DNA of 64,000 bases from NCBI GenBank assembly GCA_963842575.1, contig CAWJGS010000010.1:496001-560000 (forward strand), written 5' to 3'. Below are positions 43,445 to 52,202 of this stretch, piece by piece (position 1 is the stretch's first letter; every line of letters starts with the position of its first letter). Below the pieces are notes generated by a model. It was not told the origin of the DNA, searched no databases, and saw only the letters and a list, made by a program, of their open reading frames with translations. The DNA is from JACDER01 sp963842575. GTDB lineage: Bacteria > Actinomycetota > Thermoleophilia > Gaiellales > Gaiellaceae. The position numbers and the translations under genes are program-made.

Positions 43445-43473
43445 TTGACAGTTACGTAACCGCTCGGTTACGG
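43445..43473 (+). promoter_or_regulatory. Promoter with embedded operator, probably leaderless
   Basis: TTGACA (43445-43450), 17 bases, then TTACGG (43468-43473). The spacer holds GTTACGTAAC, a palindrome, and GGTTAC repeats one arm across the -10 box, a likely ArsR site. The start point would be about 43480, directly at the GTG start codon at 43481, so the mRNA should be leaderless. Confidence 0.6.
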
Positions 43474-43480
43474 TGTCGCA

Positions 43481-43813
43481 GTGGGATTCTGCGAAGTCCG
43501 CTTCACGCGCCGGTACGAGGCAACGCCCGCCGAGGTCTGGGCCGCGTTGACCGAGCCCGAGTCCGTCGCGCGCTGGCTCGGCCCGGTGCCGACGGAGGTT
43601 CGCGCGTCCGAGCCCGAGCGTCTGCTCGAGCTCGACTGGCTTCCGCCAGGCGACGAGCCGTCGGTCGTCCGCTTCGAGCTTGTCGCGACGGACGACGGAA
43701 CGCAGCTCGTGCTCGACCACCGGCGTATCAACGCCGTGCAGGGAATGCTCTACTCCGAGCGCTGGACGAACACGCTCCTGCGCCTGGACGAGCTCCTCGG
43801 GGGCGCCAGGTGA
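43481..43813 (+). CDS. SRPBCC (AHSA1-like) domain protein
   Basis: 110 residues from GTG. FTRRYEATPAEVWAALTEPE SVARWLGP is the START/Bet v1-like opening of AHSA1 proteins; the end YSERWTNTLLRLDELLGGA completes a short barrel. AHSA1-ArsR gene pairs are common in soil bacteria. It overlaps the ArsR gene by four bases and is the first gene of a three-gene operon with the VOC gene. Confidence 0.85.
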   Translation: MGFCEVRFTRRYEATPAEVWAALTEPESVARWLGPVPTEVRASEPERLLELDWLPPGDEPSVVRFELVATDDGTQLVLDHRRINAVQGMLYSERWTNTLLRLDELLGGAR

Positions 43814-44121
43814 GCGCCTTCGAGGCGCTCGCCGAGCCGACGCGCCGGCGCATCGTCGAGCTTCTCGCCGACGGCGAGCAAAGCGCCGGCGACATCGCAT
43901 CCCACTTCTCGACCAGCCGCCCTGGCATCTCCCGGCACCTGCGCGTCCTGCACGAGCACGGCCTCGTCAGCACGCGCCAGGAGGGAACGCGGCGGCTCTA
44001 CTCGCTCGATCCCGCTCCGCTCGAAGAAGTGGACGAGTGGCTCGAGCGCTACCGCCGCTTCTGGACGAACCGGCTCGACGCGCTCGACACCGAGATCCGA
44101 CGACGAAGGAGGAAGACCTGA
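43810..44121 (+). CDS. ArsR-family regulator
   Basis: 103 residues from GTG. Winged helix: FEALAEPTRRRIVELLADGE QSAGDIASHFSTSRPGISRHLRVLHEHGLV, followed by the wing TRQEGTRRLYSLDP. There is no CxC metal motif, so it senses something other than arsenic-type metals. Probably represses its own operon through the GTTAC sites at 43451-43472. Confidence 0.9.
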   Translation: MSAFEALAEPTRRRIVELLADGEQSAGDIASHFSTSRPGISRHLRVLHEHGLVSTRQEGTRRLYSLDPAPLEEVDEWLERYRRFWTNRLDALDTEIRRRRRKT

Positions 44122-44543
44122 TGGAAGAGCAGATCGTTACTCCGTACCTGCTGTACAAGGACTGCGACGCGATGCTCGGCTGGCTCGCGAACGCGTTCGG
44201 CTTCGAAGAGGTGCTCCGCTACACCGGCGAGCAGGGGTACGTGAATCACGCCGAGATGAAGACCGGCGAGGGGCGCATCTACATGGGCGACCCGGGCGAC
44301 GACTACCGCAACCCGCGCGACGTCGGCGAGACGTTCGGCATCTACGTGCTCGTCGACGACGTGGACGCGCACTGCGAGCGCGCCAGGGCGGCGGGCGCCG
44401 AGATCACCGAGGAGCCCGTCGACCAGGACTACGGGCACCGGCGGTACTCCGCGCGCGACCCCGAGGGCGTGCACTGGTACTTCGCCGCGCCGGTGAAGGA
44501 CGTCGCCCCGGAGGAATGGGGCGCGGCGGTCTCAGCGTCGTAG
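44121..44543 (+). CDS. VOC-family (glyoxalase/bleomycin-resistance) protein
   Basis: 140 residues starting MEEQIVTPYLLYKDCDAMLG. Single-chain VOC module of the PhnB-like type (ALNAFGFEE-like LANAFGFEEVLRY; ending ARDPEGVHWYFA). Usually a dimer binding a small ligand. The TGATG start overlaps the ArsR stop. The end overlaps the convergent aminotransferase by 12 bases. Confidence 0.85.
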   Translation: MEEQIVTPYLLYKDCDAMLGWLANAFGFEEVLRYTGEQGYVNHAEMKTGEGRIYMGDPGDDYRNPRDVGETFGIYVLVDDVDAHCERARAAGAEITEEPVDQDYGHRRYSARDPEGVHWYFAAPVKDVAPEEWGAAVSAS

Positions 44544-45710
44544 AGAGCTCTTCTCGAGGCGCTTCGGGATCCCCCGCAAGCGCTCGAGCGGCTCGGCGCT
44601 GTAGACGAAGCGGACGTGGCGCTCGGCCACGTCCGCCCCCCACCCGCGCATGCCCGTGGCCGCGATCGAGGCCTCCTCGAGCAGCAGGCGGGAGGCGTCC
44701 TCGGGCTCGAACCCGAGCTCGGCGACGTCGAGGAGGAGTGACCACCCGCCGCCGGGCTTGATCACCGGCCAGCCGTCGAAGGCTTCCAGCAGCAAATCGC
44801 GACGCCGCTCGAGCTCGGCCACGCACTCGGCGACGTGCCCCTGGTCGCCGCGCAACACCTCGGTCGCGGCCCGCCGAGCGATCCCGACGGGCGTCGTCGT
44901 GTTGTAGACGTGCGCCCAGCCCACGTCCTCGATCGTCGCTGCCGGGCCGGCCACCCAGCCGACGCGCCAGCCGATCATGCGGTGCTCCTTCGAGAGCGAG
45001 CCGACCACGAGCGTGCGCTCGGCCATCCCCTCGAAGTGGAGCGGATGGACGAGCGGCCTACCGTCGAACAGCAGCCGTTCCATCGCCGCGTCGTAGATCA
45101 GGAAGAGGTCGTGCTCCCTGCAGAGCTCGCAGACGAGCCGCCAGTCCTCCTCGTCGAACGTACCGCCCGAGGGCATGGACGGGCTCATGAGGAGCATCCC
45201 AGCCGCGCTCGGTGCGGCCGCCACGAGCGCATCGCGGTCGAGCCTCCACTCGCCTTCGACGACACGGAACGGTGCGAACACCGGCGTCCCGCCGGCGAGG
45301 TGGATGCGATTGACGATCCCCGCGTAGGTCGGATCGGTGACGACGATCTCGTCCCCGTCGCTCACCGTCGCGAGGAGCGCGTTCAGCAGCCCCTCCATCC
45401 CGCCCACGGTGATCACGATCTCGGTCTCGGGGTCGTAGCGGTGCCCCGTCCGCTCGGCGGTGAAGTCCGCGATCGCGGCGCGCAGGTCGTGGTCGCCGGT
45501 GAAGGGAAGCCAGCTGTTCGACTCGGGCTGCTCGAGCCCCACGACCGTCTCGCGAACTGCCTCGGGCGGGAGCGGCAGGTCGGTGTCGAGGTTCTCCATC
45601 CGCAGCACCGGCCAGTCGGGGTTCGCCTGCGCCGGGCGGTCGGCCGCGGCGGCGACCCGGTCGATCCCGAAGCCGCGAACGGCCTCGAAGCGTCTCGCGC
45701 GTGGGATCAC
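44532..45710 (-). CDS. Class I/II aminotransferase with altered PLP-pocket residues
   Basis: 392 residues. The PLP lysine is K241 in GSLSKEHRMIGWRVGW, and D207 (pyridine nitrogen) is present in IYDAAMERLLFDG. The usual NPxNPTG reads SPSMPSG, so the Asn that touches the PLP hydroxyl is M179, and the Tyr three residues after the Asp is M210. The carboxylate-binding arginine is probably in RFVYSAEP. It is a fold type I enzyme, but the substrate and even the reaction could differ from standard transaminases. Confidence 0.82.
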   Translation of the reverse strand: MIPRARRFEAVRGFGIDRVAAAADRPAQANPDWPVLRMENLDTDLPLPPEAVRETVVGLEQPESNSWLPFTGDHDLRAAIADFTAERTGHRYDPETEIVITVGGMEGLLNALLATVSDGDEIVVTDPTYAGIVNRIHLAGGTPVFAPFRVVEGEWRLDRDALVAAAPSAAGMLLMSPSMPSGGTFDEEDWRLVCELCREHDLFLIYDAAMERLLFDGRPLVHPLHFEGMAERTLVVGSLSKEHRMIGWRVGWVAGPAATIEDVGWAHVYNTTTPVGIARRAATEVLRGDQGHVAECVAELERRRDLLLEAFDGWPVIKPGGGWSLLLDVAELGFEPEDASRLLLEEASIAATGMRGWGADVAERHVRFVYSAEPLERLRGIPKRLEKSSLRR

Positions 45711-45719
45711 GCGCGGACT

Positions 45720-47153
45720 CTAAGCGTCAGCGGGCGCAGGCTCGCCGTGCGGCTGCATCGCGGTGGAGCGGAGCAGCGTCCCTCCCAGCACGGCGGCGGC
45801 AACCGCGAAGATCGCGCCGATCAGGAATGCGAGGTGGTAGCCGCCGGCGAGGGCGGCGGCATGGCCTTCACCGGAGGCCTCGAGGTGGGTGGTGCGGGAG
45901 GCTGCGACGGCCGCCAGGATGGCCAGGCCGAGCGCGCCGCCCATCATGAAGGCCGTGTTCACGATGCCCGACGCGAGCCCTGACTCGGTCGGCTCGACGT
46001 CGCTCATCGCAGCCAGCAGGACCGGGTTGAACGCGAGACCGGCACCGAAGCCGAGGAGCACCATGCTCGGGAGCACATCGGTCACGAAGTCCCCTCCGAC
46101 CGGTGCCCGGACGAAGAGCAGGAGCCCGACCGCGGCGAGACCGAGCCCGAGGGCGATCGGCAGGCGCAGGCCGAACTTCATCACGACCTTGGCCGAGAGC
46201 CCGAGCGCGAACGCGCCCATGATCAGGTTGGCGGGCAGGAACGACAGGCCGACCTGGAGCGGGCTGTAGTGCAGGACCTGCTGGAGGTAGAGCGCGGCGA
46301 GGAAGAACCAGGCGAACATGGCGGCCGCCCACAGGACGCCGACGATGTTCGCGACGGTCAGGTTGCGGTGCCGGAAGAAGCGGAGCGGGACGAGCGGCGA
46401 CTCCACCCGCGACTCGATGGTCAGGAAGACGGCCATCAGCGCGGCGGCGGCTCCGAGCAGCCCCAGGGTCTGCGCCGACGTCCATCCGTTCTTGTTCCCG
46501 TTCACGATCGCGTACACGGCCAGAATCAGTGAGGAGGTCACGGTGATCGCGCCGGCGACGTCGATCCGGCCGGTTCGCCGCCCCTCCGCGTCCGCAGGCA
46601 GCAAACGCAGCGAGAGCAGGACGACGATCGCGCCGATCGGGACGTTGACGAGGAAGATCCAGTGCCAGCTGAGCAGGTCGGTGAGCACACCGCCGAGCAG
46701 CACGCCGACGCTCCCGCCGCCGGCAGCGACGAAGCCGAAGAAGCCCATCGCCTTCGCGCGGTCTCCCGTCGTCGTGAAGAGGCCCATCATGAGCGCAAGC
46801 GAGACGGCGGAGGCGGTCGCGCCGCCGAGGCCCTGCACCGCGCGCGCGGCCACGAGCATTCCTTGCGACGTGGAGAGCCCGCAGACGAGGGACGCGAGCG
46901 TGAAGAGGACGATCCCGCCGATGAACAGCTTGCGCGCGCCGAGGAAGTCGCCGAGCCTCCCGCCGAGCAGGAGGAACCCGCCGTAGGTGAGCAGGTAGGC
47001 GTTCACCACCCAGGCAAGGGAGCTCTCGGTGAAGCCCAGATCCTTCTTGATGGACGGGAGGGCGACATTCACGATCGTCGCGTCGAGGACGATCATGAGG
47101 CTCGCCGCGCAGAGGACGTACAGGGCGTACCAGCGTGTGCGATCGGTTGTCAT
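45720..47153 (-). CDS. MFS drug/proton antiporter, DHA2 (EmrB/QacA) type
   Basis: 477 residues with 13-14 predicted membrane helices. It begins WYALYVLCAASLMIVLDATIVNVALPSI, the DHA2 opening with the D-A-T-I-V-N-V-A-L-P motif D1, and has GGRLGDFLGARKLF (motif A) and AVQGLGGA. Family members export drugs or dyes in exchange for protons. A perfect 24-base palindrome lies 24 bases upstream of the start. Confidence 0.93.
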   Translation of the reverse strand: MTTDRTRWYALYVLCAASLMIVLDATIVNVALPSIKKDLGFTESSLAWVVNAYLLTYGGFLLLGGRLGDFLGARKLFIGGIVLFTLASLVCGLSTSQGMLVAARAVQGLGGATASAVSLALMMGLFTTTGDRAKAMGFFGFVAAGGGSVGVLLGGVLTDLLSWHWIFLVNVPIGAIVVLLSLRLLPADAEGRRTGRIDVAGAITVTSSLILAVYAIVNGNKNGWTSAQTLGLLGAAAALMAVFLTIESRVESPLVPLRFFRHRNLTVANIVGVLWAAAMFAWFFLAALYLQQVLHYSPLQVGLSFLPANLIMGAFALGLSAKVVMKFGLRLPIALGLGLAAVGLLLFVRAPVGGDFVTDVLPSMVLLGFGAGLAFNPVLLAAMSDVEPTESGLASGIVNTAFMMGGALGLAILAAVAASRTTHLEASGEGHAAALAGGYHLAFLIGAIFAVAAAVLGGTLLRSTAMQPHGEPAPADA

Positions 47154-47176
47154 GCCCCTATAGACCTCCCGTGCCG

Positions 47177-47200
47177 GCGAAACTCATCGATGAGTTTCGC
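47177..47200. promoter_or_regulatory. Perfect 24-base palindrome between divergent genes
   Basis: The half-site is GCGAAACTCATC followed by its exact complement. It sits between the MFS exporter start (47153, minus) and the STAS-like gene start (47225, plus). A half-site, GAAACTCATCG, recurs at 49390-49400 upstream of the SRPBCC/sigma genes. It is likely a dimeric repressor site; the regulator is not identified. Confidence 0.55.
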
Positions 47201-47224
47201 GTCCCCCGCAGGTCCATTCTGACG

Positions 47225-47431
47225 ATGGCAACCGTAGTGCCGTGCGACGTTCGCTGCCTCCGCGCAGATGCGGTCGTCGTGGACGCGCTCGCACGGCTCC
47301 AGCTCGCGGCCATGCGCCGCGGCTGGCGTATCTCCCTATGCAACGCATCGCCCGAGCTCGTCGAGCTGATCGCCTTCATCGGGCTGGAGCAGGCCCTTCC
47401 TCGGGGCGAAGATCGACGCGCCAGTCGTTGA
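47225..47431 (+). CDS. Short STAS-like (anti-sigma antagonist-type) protein
   Basis: 68 residues from ATG 47225: DVRCLRADAVVVDALARLQL AAMRRGWRISLCNASPELVELIAFIGLEQALP. The pattern of a helix, RLGxxIxLxxASPELxELLxxxGL, is that of single STAS domains in actinobacteria that bind anti-sigma kinases. The phosphorylatable serine region is not obvious. It overlaps the convergent GNAT gene by 56 bases. Confidence 0.55.
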   Translation: MATVVPCDVRCLRADAVVVDALARLQLAAMRRGWRISLCNASPELVELIAFIGLEQALPRGEDRRASR

Positions 47432-47879
47432 GCCGGCGAGGCGTGCCCGGCGGATACTCGGCGTCGTACGCTCCCAGCAGCTCGAAGCCCGCCTTGCGGC
47501 AGATCGCGTTCGAGGGCGCGTTGTCGACGTCGGGAGACGCATGGACGAAGCGGGGCCCCCCGGCGGCGCGCGCTTCGTCGAGCGCCAGCCTCGTCGCCTC
47601 CCCGGCGATGCCGCGACCCTGGAACGCTGGAAGCACGCTCCATCCCATCTCGTAGACGGTCTCGCCGCGATGTTCCCGCTCCCAGAAGCCGACCCAGCCG
47701 ACGCCCTCGTCCTCGTAGACGACCTTGAAACAGTTGGGGAGCTGCTCGTATCGCGCCTGGCGCTCGGCGATCTTCTCCGGCGTCTCCGGCCCGCCGAGAT
47801 GCTCGGTCATGGCGGGGTCACCCAGCAGCCCCACGAGCAGGGGGTGGTCGCCGCTTCCCCAGGGGACGATCTCGACCAT
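47376..47879 (-). CDS. GNAT family N-acetyltransferase (RimJ/RimL-like)
   Basis: 167 residues. The CoA loop is FQGRGIAGEATRLALDEARA and the later motif is NAPSNAICRKAGFELLG, typical of the RimJ/RimL subgroup. The early GHEHYEMGWSVLP-like strand (VYEMGWSVLPAFQG) is present. Substrate unknown. It begins one base before the end of the sigma-factor gene. Confidence 0.88.
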   Translation of the reverse strand: MVEIVPWGSGDHPLLVGLLGDPAMTEHLGGPETPEKIAERQARYEQLPNCFKVVYEDEGVGWVGFWEREHRGETVYEMGWSVLPAFQGRGIAGEATRLALDEARAAGGPRFVHASPDVDNAPSNAICRKAGFELLGAYDAEYPPGTPRRLNDWRVDLRPEEGPAPAR

Positions 47880-48827
47880 CTACGCCTCCAGCTCGGGCGG
47901 GAGGCCGAAGAGCGGGAACAGGCGCTGGGTGTCGAGGAAGAACGTGAGCTCGACGATCCGCCCGTCCTCGATCTCGAGCACCTGCAGCGCCCAGGGCTCG
48001 TATCCGCCGTCCGGGCTCGGCTTGTACTGCCCGAACGCGGGCGAGCCGTTCGCCGATCCGGCCGGGACGACGCGCGAGCCCTTGCAGCCGATCCCCGGGC
48101 CCCACCACCAGGTGAAGATGTCCTCGCGGCCGGTCAGCCACAGCGAGAATGGCGGCATCGACTGGGTCGCGTCCTCGTGGATGAGCGAGGTGAGCGCGTC
48201 GATGTCGTAGTCCTCGAAGGCCTGGACGTAGCGGGAGAGGAGCTCGCGGTCGGGCTCGTCCAGCTCGCGCGCGTCGTCCAGCTCGTCCAGCGTCGCGCGA
48301 GCGCGCTGGAGAGCGCTGTTGACCGAGGCGACGCTCGTCTCGAGCAGCTCGGCTACCTCGCTCGCCTTCCAGCGCAGGACTTCGCACAGGATGAGGACGG
48401 CGCGCTGGCGCGGCGGGAGCCGCTGCAGCGCGGCGACGAAGGCGAGGCGGACGGTCTCCTTCTGGACCGCTTCTTCGGCGGGGTCCGGGATCGGCTCGAC
48501 CCAGGTGATCTCGGGAAGCGTGCTGAGATTCGACTCGACGGGCTCGCGCGACGGGCCGAGGTCCATGGGCCGCGCGCGACGCTCGCGTCCGCTCAGCATG
48601 TCGAGGCAGACGTTCGTCGCGATGCGATAGAGCCACGAGCGCAGCGCGGCGCGGCCCTCGAATCCGTCCCATCCGCGCCACGCGCGGATGAAGGTCTCCT
48701 GCACCGCATCCTCGGCCTCGAACGGCGAGGCGAGCATGCGGTAGCAGTGGGCGAGGAGCTCACGGCGGTGCTCCTCGAAGCCCTCTTCCAGCTCGATCGG
48801 GGCGCGCGCGACGGACGTGTCTGCCAT
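47880..48827 (-). CDS. ECF sigma factor with SnoaL-like C-terminal domain
   Basis: 315 residues from ATG 48827 (MADTSVARAPIELEEGFEEH). Region 2 is LLAHCYRMLASPFEAEDAVQETFIRAWRGW, region 4 is LPPRQRAVLILCEVLRWKASEVAELLETSVASVNSALQRARATL, and the last 120 residues form an NTF2/SnoaL-like domain (DALTSLIHEDATQSMPP...). This is the SigJ/SigX5-type ECF group in which the C-terminal domain modulates activity. The same frame is open upstream through the SRPBCC gene; see that entry. Confidence 0.88.
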   Translation of the reverse strand: MADTSVARAPIELEEGFEEHRRELLAHCYRMLASPFEAEDAVQETFIRAWRGWDGFEGRAALRSWLYRIATNVCLDMLSGRERRARPMDLGPSREPVESNLSTLPEITWVEPIPDPAEEAVQKETVRLAFVAALQRLPPRQRAVLILCEVLRWKASEVAELLETSVASVNSALQRARATLDELDDARELDEPDRELLSRYVQAFEDYDIDALTSLIHEDATQSMPPFSLWLTGREDIFTWWWGPGIGCKGSRVVPAGSANGSPAFGQYKPSPDGGYEPWALQVLEIEDGRIVELTFFLDTQRLFPLFGLPPELEA

Positions 48828-49340
48828 TACGCCCATCGTACGCGCCCCGAACGACGTCGCGCCGAGGGACTTCCCGGTCTCCAGCAGCGTCTTCAGGTCG
48901 CTGAGCACGAACGGCCAGCCGCCGCCGGCCTCCTCGACCGAGCCACTGGTGATCGCTGCGGTGATCGGCGCGTCGTCGGTCTCCGACGTGAGCGTCAGCC
49001 GAGTCACGCCGTTCGGGCCCTCGCGCAGCTCCCACGTCAGCCGGGCCGGAGGCTCGGCCGTGATCTTGTCGTCGTCGAAGAGCGGATTCCAGGTCTGCAC
49101 GAGCCGGTGCGGCAGGTCGGCCTCGAGGATCTCGCCGTCGATGATCACCTCGGACATCCCGTACTCACGCATCTGCTCGTTCGCGATGCCCCTGTACGTG
49201 CCCGCCTCCAGGTCGTACTCGACGGCGGCGTGGTAGCCGTACTCTTCCGCGCGGTTCATCAGCGCGTTCCAGATCTCCTCGGGTGCCGCCTTGACGTGGA
49301 TGCGGTAGACCTGGGTCGCGGTCTCGGTTGCGATCGTCAC
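48827..49340 (-). CDS. SRPBCC-domain protein upstream of the sigma factor
   Basis: From GTG 49340, preceded by AGGAGG seven bases earlier, it reads MTIATETATQVYRIHVKAAP EEIWNALMN and on through TSETDDAPITAAITSGSVEE to ETGKSLGATSFGARTMG. As sequenced there is no stop before the sigma factor, giving one 491-codon frame. However a TAA at 48827-48829 overlaps the sigma ATG (TAATG) one frame away, as expected of a separate coupled gene after one extra base, for example in the GGGG run near 48845. A real fusion cannot be excluded. Confidence 0.75.
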
Positions 49341-49410
49341 GGTGTTCCTCCTCACGGTTGCGGTTGCGATACAGACCGCGGCCGCGGGAGAAACTCATCG
49401 GGCTCCTCTA

Positions 49411-49933
49411 CTAGCCGGCGAGCTCGAGGAGCTTCGTGACCGTCGTCCAGTTGCGTGACGTGCCCGGAGCCTTCGCCAGCTCGTTCCACATCTTCGAGCG
49501 CGCGATGCCCCGCGGGATGCCAGGCGTAGATCTCGCGGCCCGAGTGCGCGAGCCGCTCGTCCTCGACGGCCAGCTCGTCGAGCTTGCGGACGAGCTTGGA
49601 GTCCGGGGCAGTCTCGAAGAACGTGACCTGATAACGCTTCGGGTCCTTCGCGACGCTTTCGAGCGGGTTCCCCTTGACGACCGAGGCCAGCTCGCCCTTC
49701 GTGCGCGCGACGACAGGCACGTCGATGCGGAAGTGCTGCTTGATCAGCTTCTCGACGGCGCGCGCGGTCTGCTTCGCACTCTTACTCGTCGAGAGGACGA
49801 CGTTGCCGCTCTGGACGTACGTCTGCACGTCCTTGTAGCCGGCGTCCTCGAGGGCCTCCCGCAGCTTGGGCATCGCGACGCGCCGCTTCGAGCCGATGTT
49901 GATCCCGCGGAGGAGGACGATCTGGCGCGCCAT
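49411..49933 (-). CDS. DUF1697 family protein (one frameshift)
   Basis: From ATG 49933: MARQIVLLRGINIGSKRRVAMPKL, YVQSGNVVLST and REIYAWHPAG, which define the family (function unknown, possibly nucleotide- or RNA-related). After HPAG the frame changes. With three G instead of four at 49508-49511 it continues IARSKMWNELAKAPGTSRNW TTVTKLLELAG to a TAG at 49411, exactly the normal family ending. So it is probably an intact 174-residue gene with one extra base. Confidence 0.85.
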
Positions 49934-49941
49934 GACCGCGT

Positions 49942-50808
49942 TCACTCACTGCGCCCGCAGGCGACGAACGCGACTCCCGGGAACTCCAGGCCGGCTTCCG
50001 TGCGGTACGACGAAACCGCCTCGACGGCACGAGCACGGAGCGCACGCGCCGCCGGCTCGGGCAGTGCCGCCAGTAGCTGGACGAGCGAGCCGGCGAGCGA
50101 GGAGCTCCGTTGCCACCACTCCTCGGCGGAGGCCACGACCTGGGAAACCTGCACCTCCTCGACCGAGACATCGGCGAGCCCGCCGCCGGCAAGAACGCGG
50201 GCGAGCCGTTCCGCGTCGTCGAGCGAGAAAGCGTTTGGCACGCCCGGCGGCGGCATCGTCGTTCCGAGGTGTTCGCCGACGACGTCGAAGACGACTCCGA
50301 GCCACGGGTTGCGCGCGCGAGGGCCCCAGACGGCGACGGCGGCACGCCCGCCGGGCCGCAGGACGCGCCGGATCTCGCGTGCGGCGCGGTCCGGATCGGG
50401 GGCGAGCATCAGACCGTCCCGGCAGAGGACGACGTCGTAGGTCCCGTCCGGCTCGTCGATCTCCTCGAGATCCAGGACGCGCGTGCTCACGTTCGGAGTT
50501 CCGTCGATCCGCGCCTCCGCGATCGCGAGCATCTCGGGAACGAGGTCCGACATCACAACCTTCCCGTTCGGGCGAACCAGCTCCGCCGCGGCCAGCCCCA
50601 CACTCCCCGGACCGCAGGCAAGCTCGAGCACGCGGTCGCCGGCACGAGGACCAGCCAACTCGAGCATCCGTGCGGTCATCCCGCTGCCGCGGGCGTCGAG
50701 GAATGCCGCGTTCTCGCCCCATGCCGGCCCCACGGCAGCCCACATCGAGCGCATCCGCTCTCGAAGCTGGTCACGCTGTGCGTCCGCTAGCTCGACGATG
50801 CTCCTCAC
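49942..50808 (-). CDS. SAM-dependent methyltransferase, paralogue 1
   Basis: 288 residues from GTG 50808. Class I motif I is VLELACGPGSVGLAAAEL; then VVMSDLVPEMLAIAEA, DGTYDVVLCRDGLMLAPDP and RVLRPGGRAAVAVWGPRARNPWL. The closing part WWQRSSSLAGSLVQLLAALP is shared with the paralogue at 54578. These resemble ubiquinone/menaquinone-type UbiE relatives; substrate unknown. It is divergent from the thioredoxin-reductase-like gene. Confidence 0.85.
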   Translation of the reverse strand: MRSIVELADAQRDQLRERMRSMWAAVGPAWGENAAFLDARGSGMTARMLELAGPRAGDRVLELACGPGSVGLAAAELVRPNGKVVMSDLVPEMLAIAEARIDGTPNVSTRVLDLEEIDEPDGTYDVVLCRDGLMLAPDPDRAAREIRRVLRPGGRAAVAVWGPRARNPWLGVVFDVVGEHLGTTMPPPGVPNAFSLDDAERLARVLAGGGLADVSVEEVQVSQVVASAEEWWQRSSSLAGSLVQLLAALPEPAARALRARAVEAVSSYRTEAGLEFPGVAFVACGRSE

Positions 50809-50926
50809 CCTCCCGTGCCACTTGCGATGGACTGAAGTCCGAATAACTACCCGAAATGGGCGCCTGGCTATCGCTGCAGCTCCCCGGCGACTCCCGACCC
50901 TACCGCGCGCACTACAGTCAATTCGC

Positions 50927-52202
50927 ATGAGCCCGGTACGGCCGACGGTTCAGGTTGTGGGGAGACGGATGGACGCAGAGCACTACCGCCTGCGCGACTT
51001 CCTCACGCGGATTGCCCAACCGTACGAGTGGTTCGAGGCGGGGACGCCCGAGGCCGACCGCCTGCTCGCCGAGAACGGCCTCGAGAACGCCGAGTTGCCC
51101 CTTGTCGTCGACGGCGACGACATCTACCCCGCCGCGACCGTCGAGCGCCTCGTGGACGCGTGGATACAGGACAGGGACCGAAGCAGATCCCACTACGACT
51201 TCGTCGTCATCGGCGGGGGCCCGTCTGGCCTTGCCGCCGCCGTCTATGCGGCCTCGGACGGGCTGTCCACCATCGTCTTCGATCGCGACGTGCCCGGCGG
51301 CCAGGCCTCGTACACCGCGGCGATCGAGAACTTCTTCGGCTTCCCGGACGGGATCGGCGGAGCCGAGCTGGCGCGGCGGGCCGGGCGTCAGGCCGAGAAG
51401 TTCGGCGCCGAGCTGGTGTTCCTGCGCGGCATCAAGGGCAGCCACCTCGAGCGAGACGGCAACACCATGACGCTGATGGTCGACGACGACGAGACCGAAG
51501 TGACCGCGTCCGTCGTGCTCGCTGCAACTGGGATGGACTGGCGCCGGCTCGAGGTCGACGGCGTCGACGAGCTCATCGGTCACGGCGTCTACTACGGCGC
51601 AGGACGCAGCGAGGCGCAGCAGTGCGCGGGCCAGACCGTAGTCGTCGTCGGCGCCGGAAACTCGGCCGGCCAGGCGGTCCTGAACTTCGCGAAGGCGCGC
51701 GCCCGCGTGCTCATGCTCGTGCGCGGCGACCGGCTGAGCAAGTCGATGTCGAAGTACCTGATCGACCGCATCGAGCGCCACCCGCTGATCGAGGTCCACC
51801 TCGAAACCCAGATCACCGAGCTCCATTCGGAGGACGGCACGCTGACCGGCGTCACCTACGCCGACCGCGACGGCAAGGCCGAGACGGAGAAGGTCGACGC
51901 GGTCTTCCTGTGCATCGGCGGCTCACCGCATACCGAGCTGGTGCCAGCGAGAGCACGTCCTCACCGACCGCAACGGCTTCATCCTGACCGGGCAGGATCT
52001 CAAAGCCGACGAGCGGTTCCCGGGGAAGTGCTGGACGCTCGACCGCGACCCGTTCCCGCTCGAGACGAGCCGAGTCGGGCTCTTCGCGGCGGGCGACGTC
52101 CGCCACGGCTCGGTCAAGCGCGTCGGCGCCGCCGTCGGCGAGGGGGCGATGGTGGCCGCGCTCGCCTTTCAGCGGCTCGCAGAGCTCGGTGTCACCTACT
52201 GA
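50927..52202 (+). CDS. Thioredoxin-reductase-like flavoprotein without CxxC (one frameshift)
   Basis: From ATG 50927. About 80 N-terminal residues look like a glutaredoxin fold without cysteines (YRLRDFLTRIAQPYEWFEAG). Then the FAD motif VVIGGGPSGLAAAVYAAS, VPGGQASYTAAIENFFGFP, and NADPH motif VVVVGAGNSAGQAVLNFAKA. The redox CxxC of thioredoxin reductases is absent (GAGRSEAQQCAG). The frame breaks near 51949-51952; dropping one base gives EHVLTDRNGFILTGQDLK to FAAGDVRHGSVKRVGAAVGE GAM and a TGA at 52200. It overlaps egtB by 14 bases. Confidence 0.8.
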
